Shown here: one piece after another, positions 1 through 7,622 of the stretch | Layout of the letters: each line of letters begins with the position of its first letter | How positions within the stretch are numbered: the stretch's first letter is position 1 | Origin: Candidatus Pacearchaeota archaeon | Lineage (GTDB): Archaea; Nanobdellota; Nanobdellia; Pacearchaeales; GW2011-AR1 | Reading direction: 5' to 3' | NCBI GenBank assembly: GCA_017609085.1 | Contig: JAFCEO010000012.1 | Location: 1-40,529 of the forward strand | Length of the DNA: 40,529 nucleotides | The notes under the pieces: model-generated | Told to the model about the DNA's origin: nothing | Seen by the model: only the letters and a program-made list of their open reading frames with translations | Databases searched by the model: none | Translations under genes and position numbers: made by a program

Positions 1-447
1 ATCTACAGGTTTTCCTGCATTAGCATTATTTATAAAAAATTCTACTTCAGCATATTTTCCAGGATAAGGGACTTTGACTCTTATAAGCCCCATAACATTT
101 CCTACTAAACCTATGCCATCTTCTTCTTTAGAAATTTGTCTTGCTCCGATGGATATTGTATGAGTTCCAGGAACCTCAATTTCAGAAGGTAAGTTTAAAG
201 AAACAACAACTTTCCCCCCACCAATTAAAAGATTTTTATCTAATTTAACATATTTTGCTAAATCTCCTCCCACATATAATTCAGACTTTGTATTTTCATC
301 AAAAATAAAGTTAAATACAAACTCTTTACTTAAATTAGGGGAGAAATGAATCTCGTAACTTGCAGGGCTAACTCCTACTACAGCGTTTACAAATCTTAAA
401 TTTGCTATTAAGAGGATAAAAATCAAAATAATCACTCTTTTTTCCAT
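1..447 (-). CDS. Secreted surface protein, C-terminus beyond left edge
   Basis: The frame is open from an ATG at 447 down to base 1 (149 codons), so the 3' part lies outside the window. The protein starts with a short basic N-terminus and a hydrophobic signal peptide (about residues 5-23, MEKRVIILIFILLIANLRF), then a beta-rich region beginning VVGVSPASYEIHFSP, which resembles the Ig-like surface-protein domains of archaea. It is probably exported and cell-surface attached. A second copy of the start region lies 17 bases upstream (direct repeat 441-475), and the TATA box is spaced for that upstream ATG, not this one. It lies just downstream of another secreted-protein pair on the same strand. 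Family not recognised with certainty; function unknown. Confidence 0.75.
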   Translation of the reverse strand, partial: MEKRVIILIFILLIANLRFVNAVVGVSPASYEIHFSPNLSKEFVFNFIFDENTKSELYVGGDLAKYVKLDKNLLIGGGKVVVSLNLPSEIEVPGTHTISIGARQISKEEDGIGLVGNVMGLIRVKVPYPGKYAEVEFFINNANAGKPVD

Positions 448-464
448 AAATGAAAAATTTCCAT
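432..464 (-). other. Upstream mini-ORF (10 codons) overlapping the surface gene start
   Basis: ATG at 464-462 opens a 10-codon frame that ends in TGA at 434-432, overlapping the first codons of the main gene out of frame. The TATA box at 486-493 is centred 25.5 bases before this ATG, the spacing seen at leaderless genes in this window. It may take initiation away from the main start. Whether it is translated is inference. Confidence 0.35.
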
Positions 465-475
465 AAATGAAAAAT
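441..475. repeat. Tandem direct repeat, period 17 bp, two copies
   Basis: The 18-base string tttccataaatgaaaaat occurs at 441-458 and again at 458-475. Each copy carries the ATG and first bases of the adjoining surface gene (minus strand), so the start codon has been duplicated 17 bases upstream in another frame. Confidence 0.85.
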
Positions 476-485
476 AATAAATAAG

Positions 486-493
486 TTTTTATA
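486..493 (-). promoter_or_regulatory. TATA box before the left-edge surface gene
   Basis: The minus strand reads TATAAAAA. It is centred 25.5 bases before the ATG at 464 and 42.5 before the ATG at 447, so the leaderless position belongs to the duplicated upstream ATG. Confidence 0.5.
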
Positions 494-648
494 TCTTTCT
501 TTTAATTTTGTTAACTTATTGTCGGCATATATTTATTTAAGTTATTGTATTTTTGGATAATGTGAATCCTTTGCTAATTCAAATTGTTGAAGAAACTTTA
601 CTTAATTCGTAAGTAGCTTTAATTATTAATAAAAAAATTCCAAAAGAA

Positions 649-1290
649 CTAAGAAGCTTGGAAAAATGTTGCTGTGAAAGTGTCTGTTATTACTCCTGTT
701 TTAGAGTCTGAAGGAATCACTAATTTAATGTCAACTCTTATTGTATCAGCCGAGTCATCAAACTGGAATATTCCGCAAGCTTGTGTCGAAGTAGTATTTG
801 CAGGAATGAAATTTCCTAGATTCAATCCGTCTGTCCCGCCTGTAGAATTTAGACAAGAATTTGCTTCTATATTTGTTACATTATACTCATAAGCAGGATT
901 TGTTCCTCCAAGAAGACTATCAGCATCATTTCCTGCTGAAAAATTTAAAGTAACATTCACATTTCCTATATTCTCTATAACAAAGCCATCTGTAGTTCCA
1001 GTCCAATTTCCATTTGTGACATTATTAGCTCCTCCTGCAGTATTAAGTGTAGCGTTAGGACTTCCTGGATCTACTCTTCCACTTCCCCAATCAATTATAT
1101 TTGTTGTGAAATTAATAGATGCTGTAGATTCTACTGTTAAATTAATTGTTCCTGTATCTGTAGCATAACCAGTAAGCTTGTTTCTAAGAGAAGTTATGAA
1201 ATTATAAGTAATTCCTATCCCTACAATTGAAACGATAACTGCAACGATTGCGACACCCAACAGTAGATTGTCTGTTTTCATTTTATCCAT
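649..1290 (-). CDS. Secreted sequon-rich surface protein with N-terminal membrane anchor
   Basis: A 213-aa protein with a basic N-terminus (MDKMKTDN), one hydrophobic helix (about residues 9-28) and then an extracellular-looking Thr/Asn/Gly-rich beta domain. I count about ten N-x-S/T sequons, so heavy N-glycosylation is likely. Two cysteines sit late in the protein and could form a disulfide. I take ATG 1290 as the start, not the TTG at 1311, because the ATG overlaps the stop of the upstream 66-aa gene (ATGGATAA, 8 bases), which suggests coupled translation. It is probably an S-layer or surface-coat component, by inference from composition. No named family recognised. Confidence 0.75.
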   Translation of the reverse strand: MDKMKTDNLLLGVAIVAVIVSIVGIGITYNFITSLRNKLTGYATDTGTINLTVESTASINFTTNIIDWGSGRVDPGSPNATLNTAGGANNVTNGNWTGTTDGFVIENIGNVNVTLNFSAGNDADSLLGGTNPAYEYNVTNIEANSCLNSTGGTDGLNLGNFIPANTTSTQACGIFQFDDSADTIRVDIKLVIPSDSKTGVITDTFTATFFQAS

Positions 1291-1483
1291 TTTGCGAAGG
1301 ATTTTTTTCAATGATTAGTCTTATGTTTCCTTCAGGAGTTCCTTTAGGAACATTACTTGGAATAGTTACATTAATTGGCTTAAATTCAAAATTAATTAAG
1401 GAAAGATTAAGTAAAACCGAAACTGCTGAAAAAACAATTGCGATAATTAAAAGCATCACAATAATTTTGTGTATCTTTTCCAT
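1283..1483 (-). CDS. Small signal-peptide protein, first gene of the surface pair
   Basis: A 66-aa protein with a hydrophobic N-terminal segment (about residues 8-28: IVMLLIIAIVFSAVSVLLNL), followed by a short polar tail with motif NVTIPSNVPKGTPEG. It is either a secreted peptide or a single-pass membrane protein. The ATG at 1483 has a TATA octamer centred 25.5 bases upstream, as at other genes here, which supports a real leaderless gene over the opposite-strand frame at the same place. Its TAA lies inside the start of the 213-aa gene, so the two form an operon. Function unknown; the tail resembles the NVP-G repeats of archaeal surface proteins, but the match is weak. Confidence 0.65.
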   Translation of the reverse strand: MEKIHKIIVMLLIIAIVFSAVSVLLNLSLINFEFKPINVTIPSNVPKGTPEGNIRLIIEKNPSQNG

Positions 1484-1504
1484 TTCTCTTTTTTTATTTT
1501 TTCT

Positions 1505-1512
1505 ATTTAAAT
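1505..1512 (-). promoter_or_regulatory. TATA box of the surface pair
   Basis: The palindromic octamer ATTTAAAT is centred 25.5 bases before the ATG at 1483, the spacing of a leaderless mRNA. Confidence 0.6.
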
Positions 1513-1686
1513 AAAGTAAAACAATTTATAAATCTTTCGTTAAATTTTATATTACTAATATATATTTTAAATAATTAATGATATGTTAAAAGAAATTACA
1601 AGTTAATTATTTTTGAACAGTATTCTTCAAAATAAATTTTCTATTACAATTTTATTTTTAAACGTGTTTGACTTAATTATTTTTTA

Positions 1687-1986
1687 ATGAATAAGTCATT
1701 GAAAGAGAGGGTAGAGTATCTTATTAAAACCAGTATTTGCGATTTTGAAGGGAATAATAGTTTAAGACCAAAAAGAATTGTTCTTTACAGCTCTATTAAA
1801 TTTAAAGATATCTTAACGATTTTTGAGTTTACTAAAAATTCCTTTTGCAATCAACAATATATTATTAATAAAAAAATTCGTGTAGAGATTCTTCCCTCTT
1901 ATGATCCAAAGTACGCAAAAAAAGGAGATTATTTTATTGATATTGGGGCTTTTTTAAAAACGTATGGTTTATTCGAAGAAGATTAA
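1687..1986 (+). CDS. Hypothetical protein, 99 aa
   Basis: A soluble-looking protein, MNKSLKERVEYLIK at the start and ending in an acidic tail (FEED). It has mixed alpha/beta composition, no membrane segment and only two isolated cysteines. A T/A-rich TATA-like stretch (1655-1662, TTTTTAAA) lies about 28 bases before the ATG, close to the spacing elsewhere. The stop overlaps the stop of the convergent Hef nuclease gene by 4 bases. I do not recognise the family. The mixed composition and the late motif YDPKYAKKGDYFIDIG make it more likely a real gene than a chance frame. Confidence 0.6.
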   Translation: MNKSLKERVEYLIKTSICDFEGNNSLRPKRIVLYSSIKFKDILTIFEFTKNSFCNQQYIINKKIRVEILPSYDPKYAKKGDYFIDIGAFLKTYGLFEED

Positions 1987-2606
1987 TCGTTCAAAAGTTT
2001 TTTGAAAATTTTCGTTTTACTTTTTAAAATTTCTTGAAGCTCAGATTCTTCTGCGTTTATTACAGAAGAGATTGTTTTAAATTTTTTCAGCAAATTTTTA
2101 GCAGTTACAGGACCAATTCCTGGAAAAGATTCAAGAATATATTGCTTTTGCTCTTCTCTGTTTAAAATCTTTTTCTTGGCATGAAGAGAAATTTCTTTTT
2201 TGCCTTTTTTAATTCTTTTTGCTATCAATAATAGAAAGCGAGCAGTGTCTTCATAATTTTTCGTAAATAAAATTGGGCAATTAGATTCTAAAATTGTATA
2301 AAGTAACATGCCTCTTACAGCATTTCCATTTATTCCTTCAGGTTCGTCATTATAAAGTTCTTGCTTATCTAACCCTTCAATAATTAACAATCTTTTTTCA
2401 TATTGTTTTAATTCTTCTAACTGACGAAGCAGTCTTTTATTAATCATGCTGTTGATAAAGTCTGAAATTGTTTTTCTTTCTATCGCAATATCACCGACAA
2501 TATAGTCTGCTACTTTTAGGTGTTTGAATTCTACATTCACTCCTAAATTCACTAATTCAGATACAACTAAAGATTTTTTTTCGTGTAGGTCGGTTGTTAT
2601 TTTCAT
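1983..2606 (-). CDS. XPF/ERCC4-type nuclease with HhH domain (nuclease half of Hef)
   Basis: A 207-aa structure-specific endonuclease acting on branched or stalled-fork DNA. The nuclease motif GDxxxERKxxxD is intact (G38 D39, E43 R44 K45, D49), preceded by D6 and E9. The C-terminal part holds a helix-hairpin-helix DNA-binding repeat (ESFPGIGPVTAKNLLKKF, about residues 154-171). In Euryarchaeota this module is normally the C-terminal half of Hef; here it is a separate gene 34 bases after the helicase gene, on the same strand and surely in the same operon. Crenarchaeal XPF is also free-standing but is not next to a helicase gene. No Shine-Dalgarno is visible. The two products probably act together (inference). 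Confidence 0.9.
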   Translation of the reverse strand: MKITTDLHEKKSLVVSELVNLGVNVEFKHLKVADYIVGDIAIERKTISDFINSMINKRLLRQLEELKQYEKRLLIIEGLDKQELYNDEPEGINGNAVRGMLLYTILESNCPILFTKNYEDTARFLLLIAKRIKKGKKEISLHAKKKILNREEQKQYILESFPGIGPVTAKNLLKKFKTISSVINAEESELQEILKSKTKIFKKLLND

Positions 2607-2640
2607 TTTTCAGTTTTGTATAAGTAATTTTTGAATCCTG

Positions 2641-4218
2641 TTAAAATAAAGTTTTTTGTTTTTCTTTACATTCTTTAAGTTTTTGATTTTTATTTTCAAG
2701 TTCTTCTTTTATATTATTAATTGCCTTATACATTTTTCTTTCTTTGTGGAAAGCGGCCCAATAATAACTTTCGTCTATAGTTTTTTTAATCATTAAGATT
2801 ATTAATTTTCCGGGTTGAAGTCTCGCAGTTCTACCTCTTCTTTGTATTTGCCTTATGGCAGAGGGAATGGGTTCGTAAAAAACTACTGCAGAAACTTCCG
2901 GAATGTCAAGTCCTTCTTCAGCTATTGAGGTCGAAACAAGAATATTAATTTTTCCAAGCGCAAACTCGCGGATTATTTCCTGTTGTTCTTTTTGACTTAA
3001 ACCTGTCGCACCCTCTCCTTTTCCTTTTTTTAATTGGCCTACAAATACTCTTGCATTAACCCCTTTTAAAGTGTTAAGTTCTTTACAAATTTTTGTTACG
3101 GTTTCCCTATACTGAGAGAACACAATTATTCTTTTTGTTTTTTCTTCCATTTCTTTTGCCACTAATTCTTTTAGTTTAAAGAGTTTAGGATTTTCGAGAT
3201 TTTTTGCTATCAGTTCTGTAAGCAAGATGTACGCTTTATTAAAATTCGGTTGTTTTGTTAGTTGTTTAACTGCTCTGCTTTTATTTTGACGAGCTTGTTT
3301 AAATAAGTCTTGCATATATCTTTGTAAAGAAGAAAGGGTTTGAGTCTCTAAAAGCTCTAGACAGTATTGTAGTTTTATGGCCTGCGCACACGCAGTTGCT
3401 CCAGCCAGAATATTAAAATTTTTATTTCCTGTTGAAATTATTGTCATAAGTTTTTTTTGTAAGTCGAGAATGTTTTTTTTAGTTGGTGGTTGAAATAAAA
3501 GTTTTCTATTTTTCAATTCTTCAATCTTTTTTTCATAAAGTTCATGCAACAGATTTTTTATTTCTTTAAATTCTTCTGGGAAATCTAATTTAATTATACT
3601 AAACTTTAATTTTTGCAGGTAGGGTTTGACATCTTCACTTTCTCTTGTCCTAATTTCTATAGCTTCTATTCCTAAATTTTTTGATATTCCTTTTATCTTT
3701 GATTTATCTGCCCCTGGTGAAGCTGTTAATCCCAGAATTCTTTGGTTTTTTGCTTCTTCTCTATACCTTTTTGCAATGTAGGTATAGTCGTAATTCTTAA
3801 GACAGCGGTGACATTCATCTTCTATAAGTAAAGAAACTTCTTCTAAGTTGTAGAGATTATTTCTGAGATCATTTGCGATGCATTGGGGTGTTGAAAATAT
3901 AATCTCTGAATTTTGCCACAGTTTTTTCCTTTTTTTGGCTGAAACTTTTCCAGTGAAGAGTTCAAGAGATGCAAAGAGTTCGGGAAGATGTTTTTTAAAA
4001 TAATTAAGATGTTGTTCTGCTAAAGGACGAGTTGGAGCAAGAAATAAGATTTTAGATTCAGGAAATTTTTTTAATCTGTTTATTGATAACATTAAAGCGA
4101 TAAGAGTTTTTCCAGTTCCTGTTGGTAATACTACTAGGCAATTTTTTTCTTTGCAAGTTTTATAAATTGCCTCCTGATATTCGCGTGGGCTGACATTTTT
4201 TAAAATTTTGTCAGGCAT
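2641..4218 (-). CDS. Hef/FANCM-type superfamily 2 DNA helicase (helicase half of Hef)
   Basis: A 525-aa ATP-dependent helicase for repair of stalled replication forks. Visible motifs: motif I LPTGTGKT (31-38), motif II DECH (134-137), motif III TASPG (165-169) and motif VI QRRGRTAR (459-466). The long Lys-rich helical insert between the two RecA domains (about 215-345) is typical of Hef/FANCM/MDA5-like helicases. No nuclease domain follows; the protein ends about 60 residues after motif VI with a charged helix and the tail QKTLF. The nuclease is the next gene. The QKTLF end resembles the start of an archaeal PCNA-binding box, but the usual aromatic residues at positions 7 and 8 are missing. 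Confidence 0.92.
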   Translation of the reverse strand: MPDKILKNVSPREYQEAIYKTCKEKNCLVVLPTGTGKTLIALMLSINRLKKFPESKILFLAPTRPLAEQHLNYFKKHLPELFASLELFTGKVSAKKRKKLWQNSEIIFSTPQCIANDLRNNLYNLEEVSLLIEDECHRCLKNYDYTYIAKRYREEAKNQRILGLTASPGADKSKIKGISKNLGIEAIEIRTRESEDVKPYLQKLKFSIIKLDFPEEFKEIKNLLHELYEKKIEELKNRKLLFQPPTKKNILDLQKKLMTIISTGNKNFNILAGATACAQAIKLQYCLELLETQTLSSLQRYMQDLFKQARQNKSRAVKQLTKQPNFNKAYILLTELIAKNLENPKLFKLKELVAKEMEEKTKRIIVFSQYRETVTKICKELNTLKGVNARVFVGQLKKGKGEGATGLSQKEQQEIIREFALGKINILVSTSIAEEGLDIPEVSAVVFYEPIPSAIRQIQRRGRTARLQPGKLIILMIKKTIDESYYWAAFHKERKMYKAINNIKEELENKNQKLKECKEKQKTLF

Positions 4219-4240
4219 GCTATAAATTGGATAAAGGACT

Positions 4241-4248
4241 TTTTATAT
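4241..4248 (-). promoter_or_regulatory. TATA box of the split hef operon
   Basis: The minus strand reads ATATAAAA, centred about 26.5 bases before the ATG at 4218. Confidence 0.55.
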
Positions 4249-4355
4249 TTAACACTATTTGACGCTGTTAATTTAAAAAATTATGATTTAACTGGATTAA
4301 GGAACTTTAAATTAAATTCCTGTTAAGATTAAGAGAATCTCCTGTAGCGAGTAGA

Positions 4356-5420
4356 CTATAATCCAATTTCTTTAATAAACTTTTTTGGATTGAAAAGTTC
4401 AAGGTCTTCGTAATTTTGGCCGGTTCCGATATAGAGGATAGGTTTTTTTGTCATGTAGCTTATAGAAATTGCAGTTCCTCCTTTTTCATCGACATCTGTT
4501 TTTGTTAAAATACTTCCGTCTATGCCTATGGTTTCATTAAAGGTTTTAGCTTGTTGTATGGCATCATTTCCTGCTATACTTTCTGCTACAAAAATTTTCA
4601 AGTCTGGTTGAGTAACACGGCAAATTTTTTCCATTTCTGCCATTAAAGAGTTTTGAGTATGCATCCTTCCTGCAGTGTCTATTAAAACAGTTCTTATTCC
4701 GTGGGCCTTTGCATATTTTATTGCATCAAAAGCTACTGCCGCAGGGTCAGAGCCGTAATTATGTTTTATTATCCTAATTCCTAATGCAGAGGCGTGCTGT
4801 TGCAGTTGCTCTATAGAAGCTGCCCGAAAAGTGTCAGAAGCTGCTAAAACACATGAAATATTGTTTTTTAAAAATAAATTAGCCAACTTGGCTATTGTAG
4901 TTGTTTTTCCGCAACCATTTATTCCGAAAAAAACTATTACGAAAGGTTGTTTTTCTTTAACTAAACTCAAAATATCATCTGGTTCTATAAGTATTTCTTC
5001 TATAGCATTCTTTAGTGCCTCTTTTATTTCTTTCTCTACTTCTTGTTTTTTGATTTCTTTTCCTATAAGCTCTTTTTTTAAGTGGGATTTAATTGCTTCT
5101 ACAGCTTGTAATGCAACATTATTTTCAAGAAGCAAGAGTTCAAGATTTTCAAATATATTTTCAAAATCCTCTTCTGATAATTTATACTGAAACTTTCCTT
5201 TTAATTTTCTAAAGATTGAAGTTTTTTTTTCTGCTTCAAGCTCTTCTATTGTTGGAGCTTCTCTTTTTATTGGTTCTATTTCTTTTGTTTTTTTTGGATG
5301 TTTTTTTAATTTTTCTTCAACTTCTCCTTTTTCCGACTTCTTTTCCTCTACTTTTTCTTCTATCTCTTCTTTTGTTTTTCCAATCCAAGATTTTAATTTT
5401 TCTTTGAAGAACTTAAACAT
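4356..5420 (-). CDS. ftsY: Signal recognition particle receptor GTPase FtsY
   Basis: A 354-aa SRP receptor that docks SRP54-bound ribosomes at the membrane. Residues 1-65 are the charged Lys/Glu-rich A domain, followed by the N domain helices (about 70-145) and the GTPase G domain. Motifs: P-loop GINGCGKT (166-173), DTFRAA (197-202), DTAGR (248-252), TKTD (306-309) and GTGQ (332-335). Length is normal for archaeal FtsY. The ATG at 5420 has a TATA box at the leaderless spacing. It is divergent from apgM. The targeting role fits a genome rich in secreted proteins. Confidence 0.96.
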   Translation of the reverse strand: MFKFFKEKLKSWIGKTKEEIEEKVEEKKSEKGEVEEKLKKHPKKTKEIEPIKREAPTIEELEAEKKTSIFRKLKGKFQYKLSEEDFENIFENLELLLLENNVALQAVEAIKSHLKKELIGKEIKKQEVEKEIKEALKNAIEEILIEPDDILSLVKEKQPFVIVFFGINGCGKTTTIAKLANLFLKNNISCVLAASDTFRAASIEQLQQHASALGIRIIKHNYGSDPAAVAFDAIKYAKAHGIRTVLIDTAGRMHTQNSLMAEMEKICRVTQPDLKIFVAESIAGNDAIQQAKTFNETIGIDGSILTKTDVDEKGGTAISISYMTKKPILYIGTGQNYEDLELFNPKKFIKEIGL

Positions 5421-5441
5421 GGCATTTATAATTGAAAGAGG

Positions 5442-5449
5442 TTTATAAT
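5442..5449 (-). promoter_or_regulatory. TATA box of ftsY
   Basis: The minus strand reads ATTATAAA, centred 25.5 bases before the ATG at 5420. Confidence 0.6.
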
Positions 5450-5515
5450 ATTTACTGATAGAATAATCAAATTGTTTACTTAGGAAAAATTTATTGTTCT
5501 GTTTATATAATTAAG

Positions 5516-5523
5516 TTTATAAA
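5516..5523 (+). promoter_or_regulatory. TATA box of apgM
   Basis: TTTATAAA, centred 25.5 bases before the ATG at 5545. With no room for a leader, the mRNA is predicted to begin at or next to the start codon. Confidence 0.7.
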
Positions 5524-5544
5524 TTTATTTTACTCCAATTTAGT

Positions 5545-6807
5545 ATGAAAGGTATATTAGTTATAATAGATGGGTTAGGTGACAGACCATGTAGGCAGCT
5601 TCAAGGACGGAGTCCTTTAGAAATAGCTGAAAAGCCAAATCTTGATTATATGGCTGAGCAAGGAAGATTAGGGTACGTGTTTCCTATAGATGAGAATACT
5701 GTGCCAGAATCAGACACAGCTATTTTAGCTTTATTTGGAAATAATCCTAATGTATCTGCAAGAGGTGTTTTTGAAGCGTTGGGAGCAGGTTTAAGTTTTG
5801 AAAGAGGCGATTTAGCTTTAAGAACAAATTTCGCCACAATTGATAAAATAGAAAAAGGAAAAGTTATAGATCCAAGAGCAGGAAGAACTTTAACAACGAG
5901 AGAAGCAAAAATTTTGGCAAAAGAAGTAAATAAAATATTCCTTCCTAGAAAATTTATTTTTAAACCCACAATACAACATAGAGGTGTTTTAATTTTGAGA
6001 GGAGGATTTTCTGATAACATAACAAATACAGATCCTTTTTATCCTGTTAAAAAGAATGTCCGACCTCCTGCACCTTTTAAACTTTCTGAGCCATTGGACG
6101 AAGATGAGAATTCAGAATATACTGCCAATATGTTAAACGAATTTGTAGAGCAGTCATTTATGAAGTTAAATAATCATCCTATAAATCAAGAAAGGAGAAA
6201 GAAAGGCTTAATGCCTGCAAACATTTTGCTTACGAGAGATGGAGGAACAGAGATTCCTAAAATTAAAAAGTTAAAGAAATGGATGGCTATTCAGTACATG
6301 CCTCTGGAAATAGGGATATGTAAGGTGGCGGGAATGGAAGTTTTTTCTTTTTCTTATCCCGAAATGAAGAATTTCGATGTTTATCAAAATTTGTATGACG
6401 CCTTAAACAAAGCGGTTAAGTTTTCTATTAAGGTTTTAAAAAAACAAAAAAAGAATTTTGATTATGCATATATTCATTTTAAAGAAACAGATGTTCCTGG
6501 ACATGATAACAAGCCTCATGTTAAGAAAGATATGATTGAGCTACTTGATAGAAAGTTTTTTTCTTTTTTAAGGAAATTTGCAGAAAAAAATAATATAAGA
6601 GTAGCTGTTACTTCTGACCATTCTACTCCTTGTAATTTAAAGATGCACAGTGCAGACCCTGTTCCTTTATTATTTTTTGATCCTAGCGAAGAAGGAAAGC
6701 ACGAAAAAAGAGACAACTGTTTAGTTTTTAATGAGATACAAGCAAGGAAAGGAGGTCTCGGACGAATTTATGGAAAAGATTTTTTGAAAAAAATAGGTTT
6801 TAGTTAA
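5545..6807 (+). CDS. apgM: 2,3-bisphosphoglycerate-independent phosphoglycerate mutase, archaeal type
   Basis: A 420-aa metalloenzyme of the alkaline phosphatase superfamily that interconverts 3- and 2-phosphoglycerate in glycolysis or gluconeogenesis. Seen: N-terminal metal-site motif VIIDGLGDRP (D9), catalytic serine in PESDTA (S56), HFKETDVPGHD in the C-terminal half, and the TSDHSTPC metal motif. The length is close to the archaeal family norm (about 400-430), and no residue of these motifs is missing. It is monocistronic by spacing, with its own TATA box. It is the only clear central-carbon gene here, so it shows that lower glycolysis exists but not whether the pathway is complete. Confidence 0.95.
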   Translation: MKGILVIIDGLGDRPCRQLQGRSPLEIAEKPNLDYMAEQGRLGYVFPIDENTVPESDTAILALFGNNPNVSARGVFEALGAGLSFERGDLALRTNFATIDKIEKGKVIDPRAGRTLTTREAKILAKEVNKIFLPRKFIFKPTIQHRGVLILRGGFSDNITNTDPFYPVKKNVRPPAPFKLSEPLDEDENSEYTANMLNEFVEQSFMKLNNHPINQERRKKGLMPANILLTRDGGTEIPKIKKLKKWMAIQYMPLEIGICKVAGMEVFSFSYPEMKNFDVYQNLYDALNKAVKFSIKVLKKQKKNFDYAYIHFKETDVPGHDNKPHVKKDMIELLDRKFFSFLRKFAEKNNIRVAVTSDHSTPCNLKMHSADPVPLLFFDPSEEGKHEKRDNCLVFNEIQARKGGLGRIYGKDFLKKIGFS

Positions 6808-6906
6808 TCTTTCTTATTTCAAATTTAAAAAATAACAGGTTCCTTTATTTTTTATTACAATAATTATTAAAAACTATCCTTTTTTAATAGAGAAAGTATA
6901 ATTAAG

Positions 6907-7470
6907 ATGATAACTTATAATGATATTTATGAGGCACTGAGGAGGGAAAAGTATTCTGAACAACTTCAAAAGTTAGAAAAGAGTTTTATTCAGGAGGTTT
7001 CTGCATATTTAAAAGAGAAGAAAGCCATATCTGAAAAATCTGGAGATATATTTTCTGATGCTATTTCAAAAACAAAAAAACAATTTGAAAACGCTGTTTC
7101 TATGTTTAAAGAATTGATGCTCAGACGTAAAAAGAAATTATTAAATTTAGCTTTTATAGCTGCCGAAACAGGGATAAGTAAAAGAGATTATGAAAATATG
7201 TTAGAGTTTGAAAAGGAAGTATTTGATAAAATAATGAAAAGTATGGAAGAAGGAGATAAAAAACTCGCAAGATTACTTAATGGACAAGAGAAAGAAAAGA
7301 GGAAAAATAAATTGATTACATTTTTACAAGATACAGAAGAATTTCTTGGTTTGAATGGGGAGAAGTTAGGACCTTTCAAAAAAGGAGATATTGTAAACTT
7401 GCCGATAGAAATAGCCAATATACTCATAATTGATAATAAGGCAGAAGATGTAAATGGAGATGAAGAATAA
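6907..7470 (+). CDS. Archaeal GINS subunit, Gins51-like
   Basis: A 187-aa replication protein. The helical A domain comes first (about 1-125) with the conserved pattern FKELMLRRKKKLLNLAF (67-83). The small B domain is C-terminal (about 135-180), with GPFKKGDIVNLPIEIANILI, the usual GINS signature of hydrophobic residues around GDxVxLP. The order A then B is that of Gins51 (Sld5/Psf1 type), not Gins23. GINS bridges MCM and the RecJ-like protein at the fork. No TATA box at the standard spacing was seen, so this gene may have a leader. It is convergent with tRNA-Thr. Confidence 0.82.
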   Translation: MITYNDIYEALRREKYSEQLQKLEKSFIQEVSAYLKEKKAISEKSGDIFSDAISKTKKQFENAVSMFKELMLRRKKKLLNLAFIAAETGISKRDYENMLEFEKEVFDKIMKSMEEGDKKLARLLNGQEKEKRKNKLITFLQDTEEFLGLNGEKLGPFKKGDIVNLPIEIANILIIDNKAEDVNGDEE

Positions 7471-7497
7471 GTTTTCTTATTATTTTTTATTGCAGAA

Positions 7498-7583
7498 AGC
7501 CTCGAGAGGGATTCGAACCCCCGACCTACTGCTTACTTGTTTAATTACAAGGCAGTCGCTCTAACCACCTGAGCTATCGAGGC
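7498..7583 (-). tRNA. tRNA-Thr(UGU) with 12-nt intron
   Basis: Acceptor GCCTCGA/TCGAGGC with U73, D stem GCTC/GAGC, anticodon stem ACTGC/GCAGT and T arm with TTCGAAT. The anticodon loop CTTGTAA gives UGU. A 12-base intron (7534-7545) follows position 37. Exon CTTG pairs with intron CAAG to give the 4-bp helix between two 3-base TAA bulges, but there is no inner helix beyond it, only a short loop. U73 is usual for archaeal tRNA-Thr. Confidence 0.93.
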
Positions 7584-7606
7584 TTAAAAGTTTTAATGAG
7601 AATTAA

Positions 7607-7613
7607 TTTAAAA
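7607..7613 (-). promoter_or_regulatory. TATA box of tRNA-Thr
   Basis: The minus strand reads TTTTAAA, centred about 27 bases before the tRNA 5' end, the spacing seen at most tRNA genes here. Confidence 0.5.
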
Positions 7614-7622
7614 GCGTTTTGT

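Noticed and set aside
674-892. Plus-strand frame of 72 codons
   Set aside because: Lies opposite the sequon-rich surface protein with no promoter; looks like a shadow.
1309-1311. TTG start for the 213-aa surface protein
   Set aside because: An ATG 21 bases downstream overlaps the stop of the previous gene and is a better start.
1248-1514. Plus-strand frame of 88 codons
   Set aside because: It is antisense to the 66-aa gene, which has a TATA box at the exact spacing and overlaps its partner; the plus frame has no such signals.
5216-5407. Leu-rich plus-strand frame
   Set aside because: It is the reverse complement of the Lys/Glu-rich start of FtsY, which always gives Leu/Phe-rich shadows.
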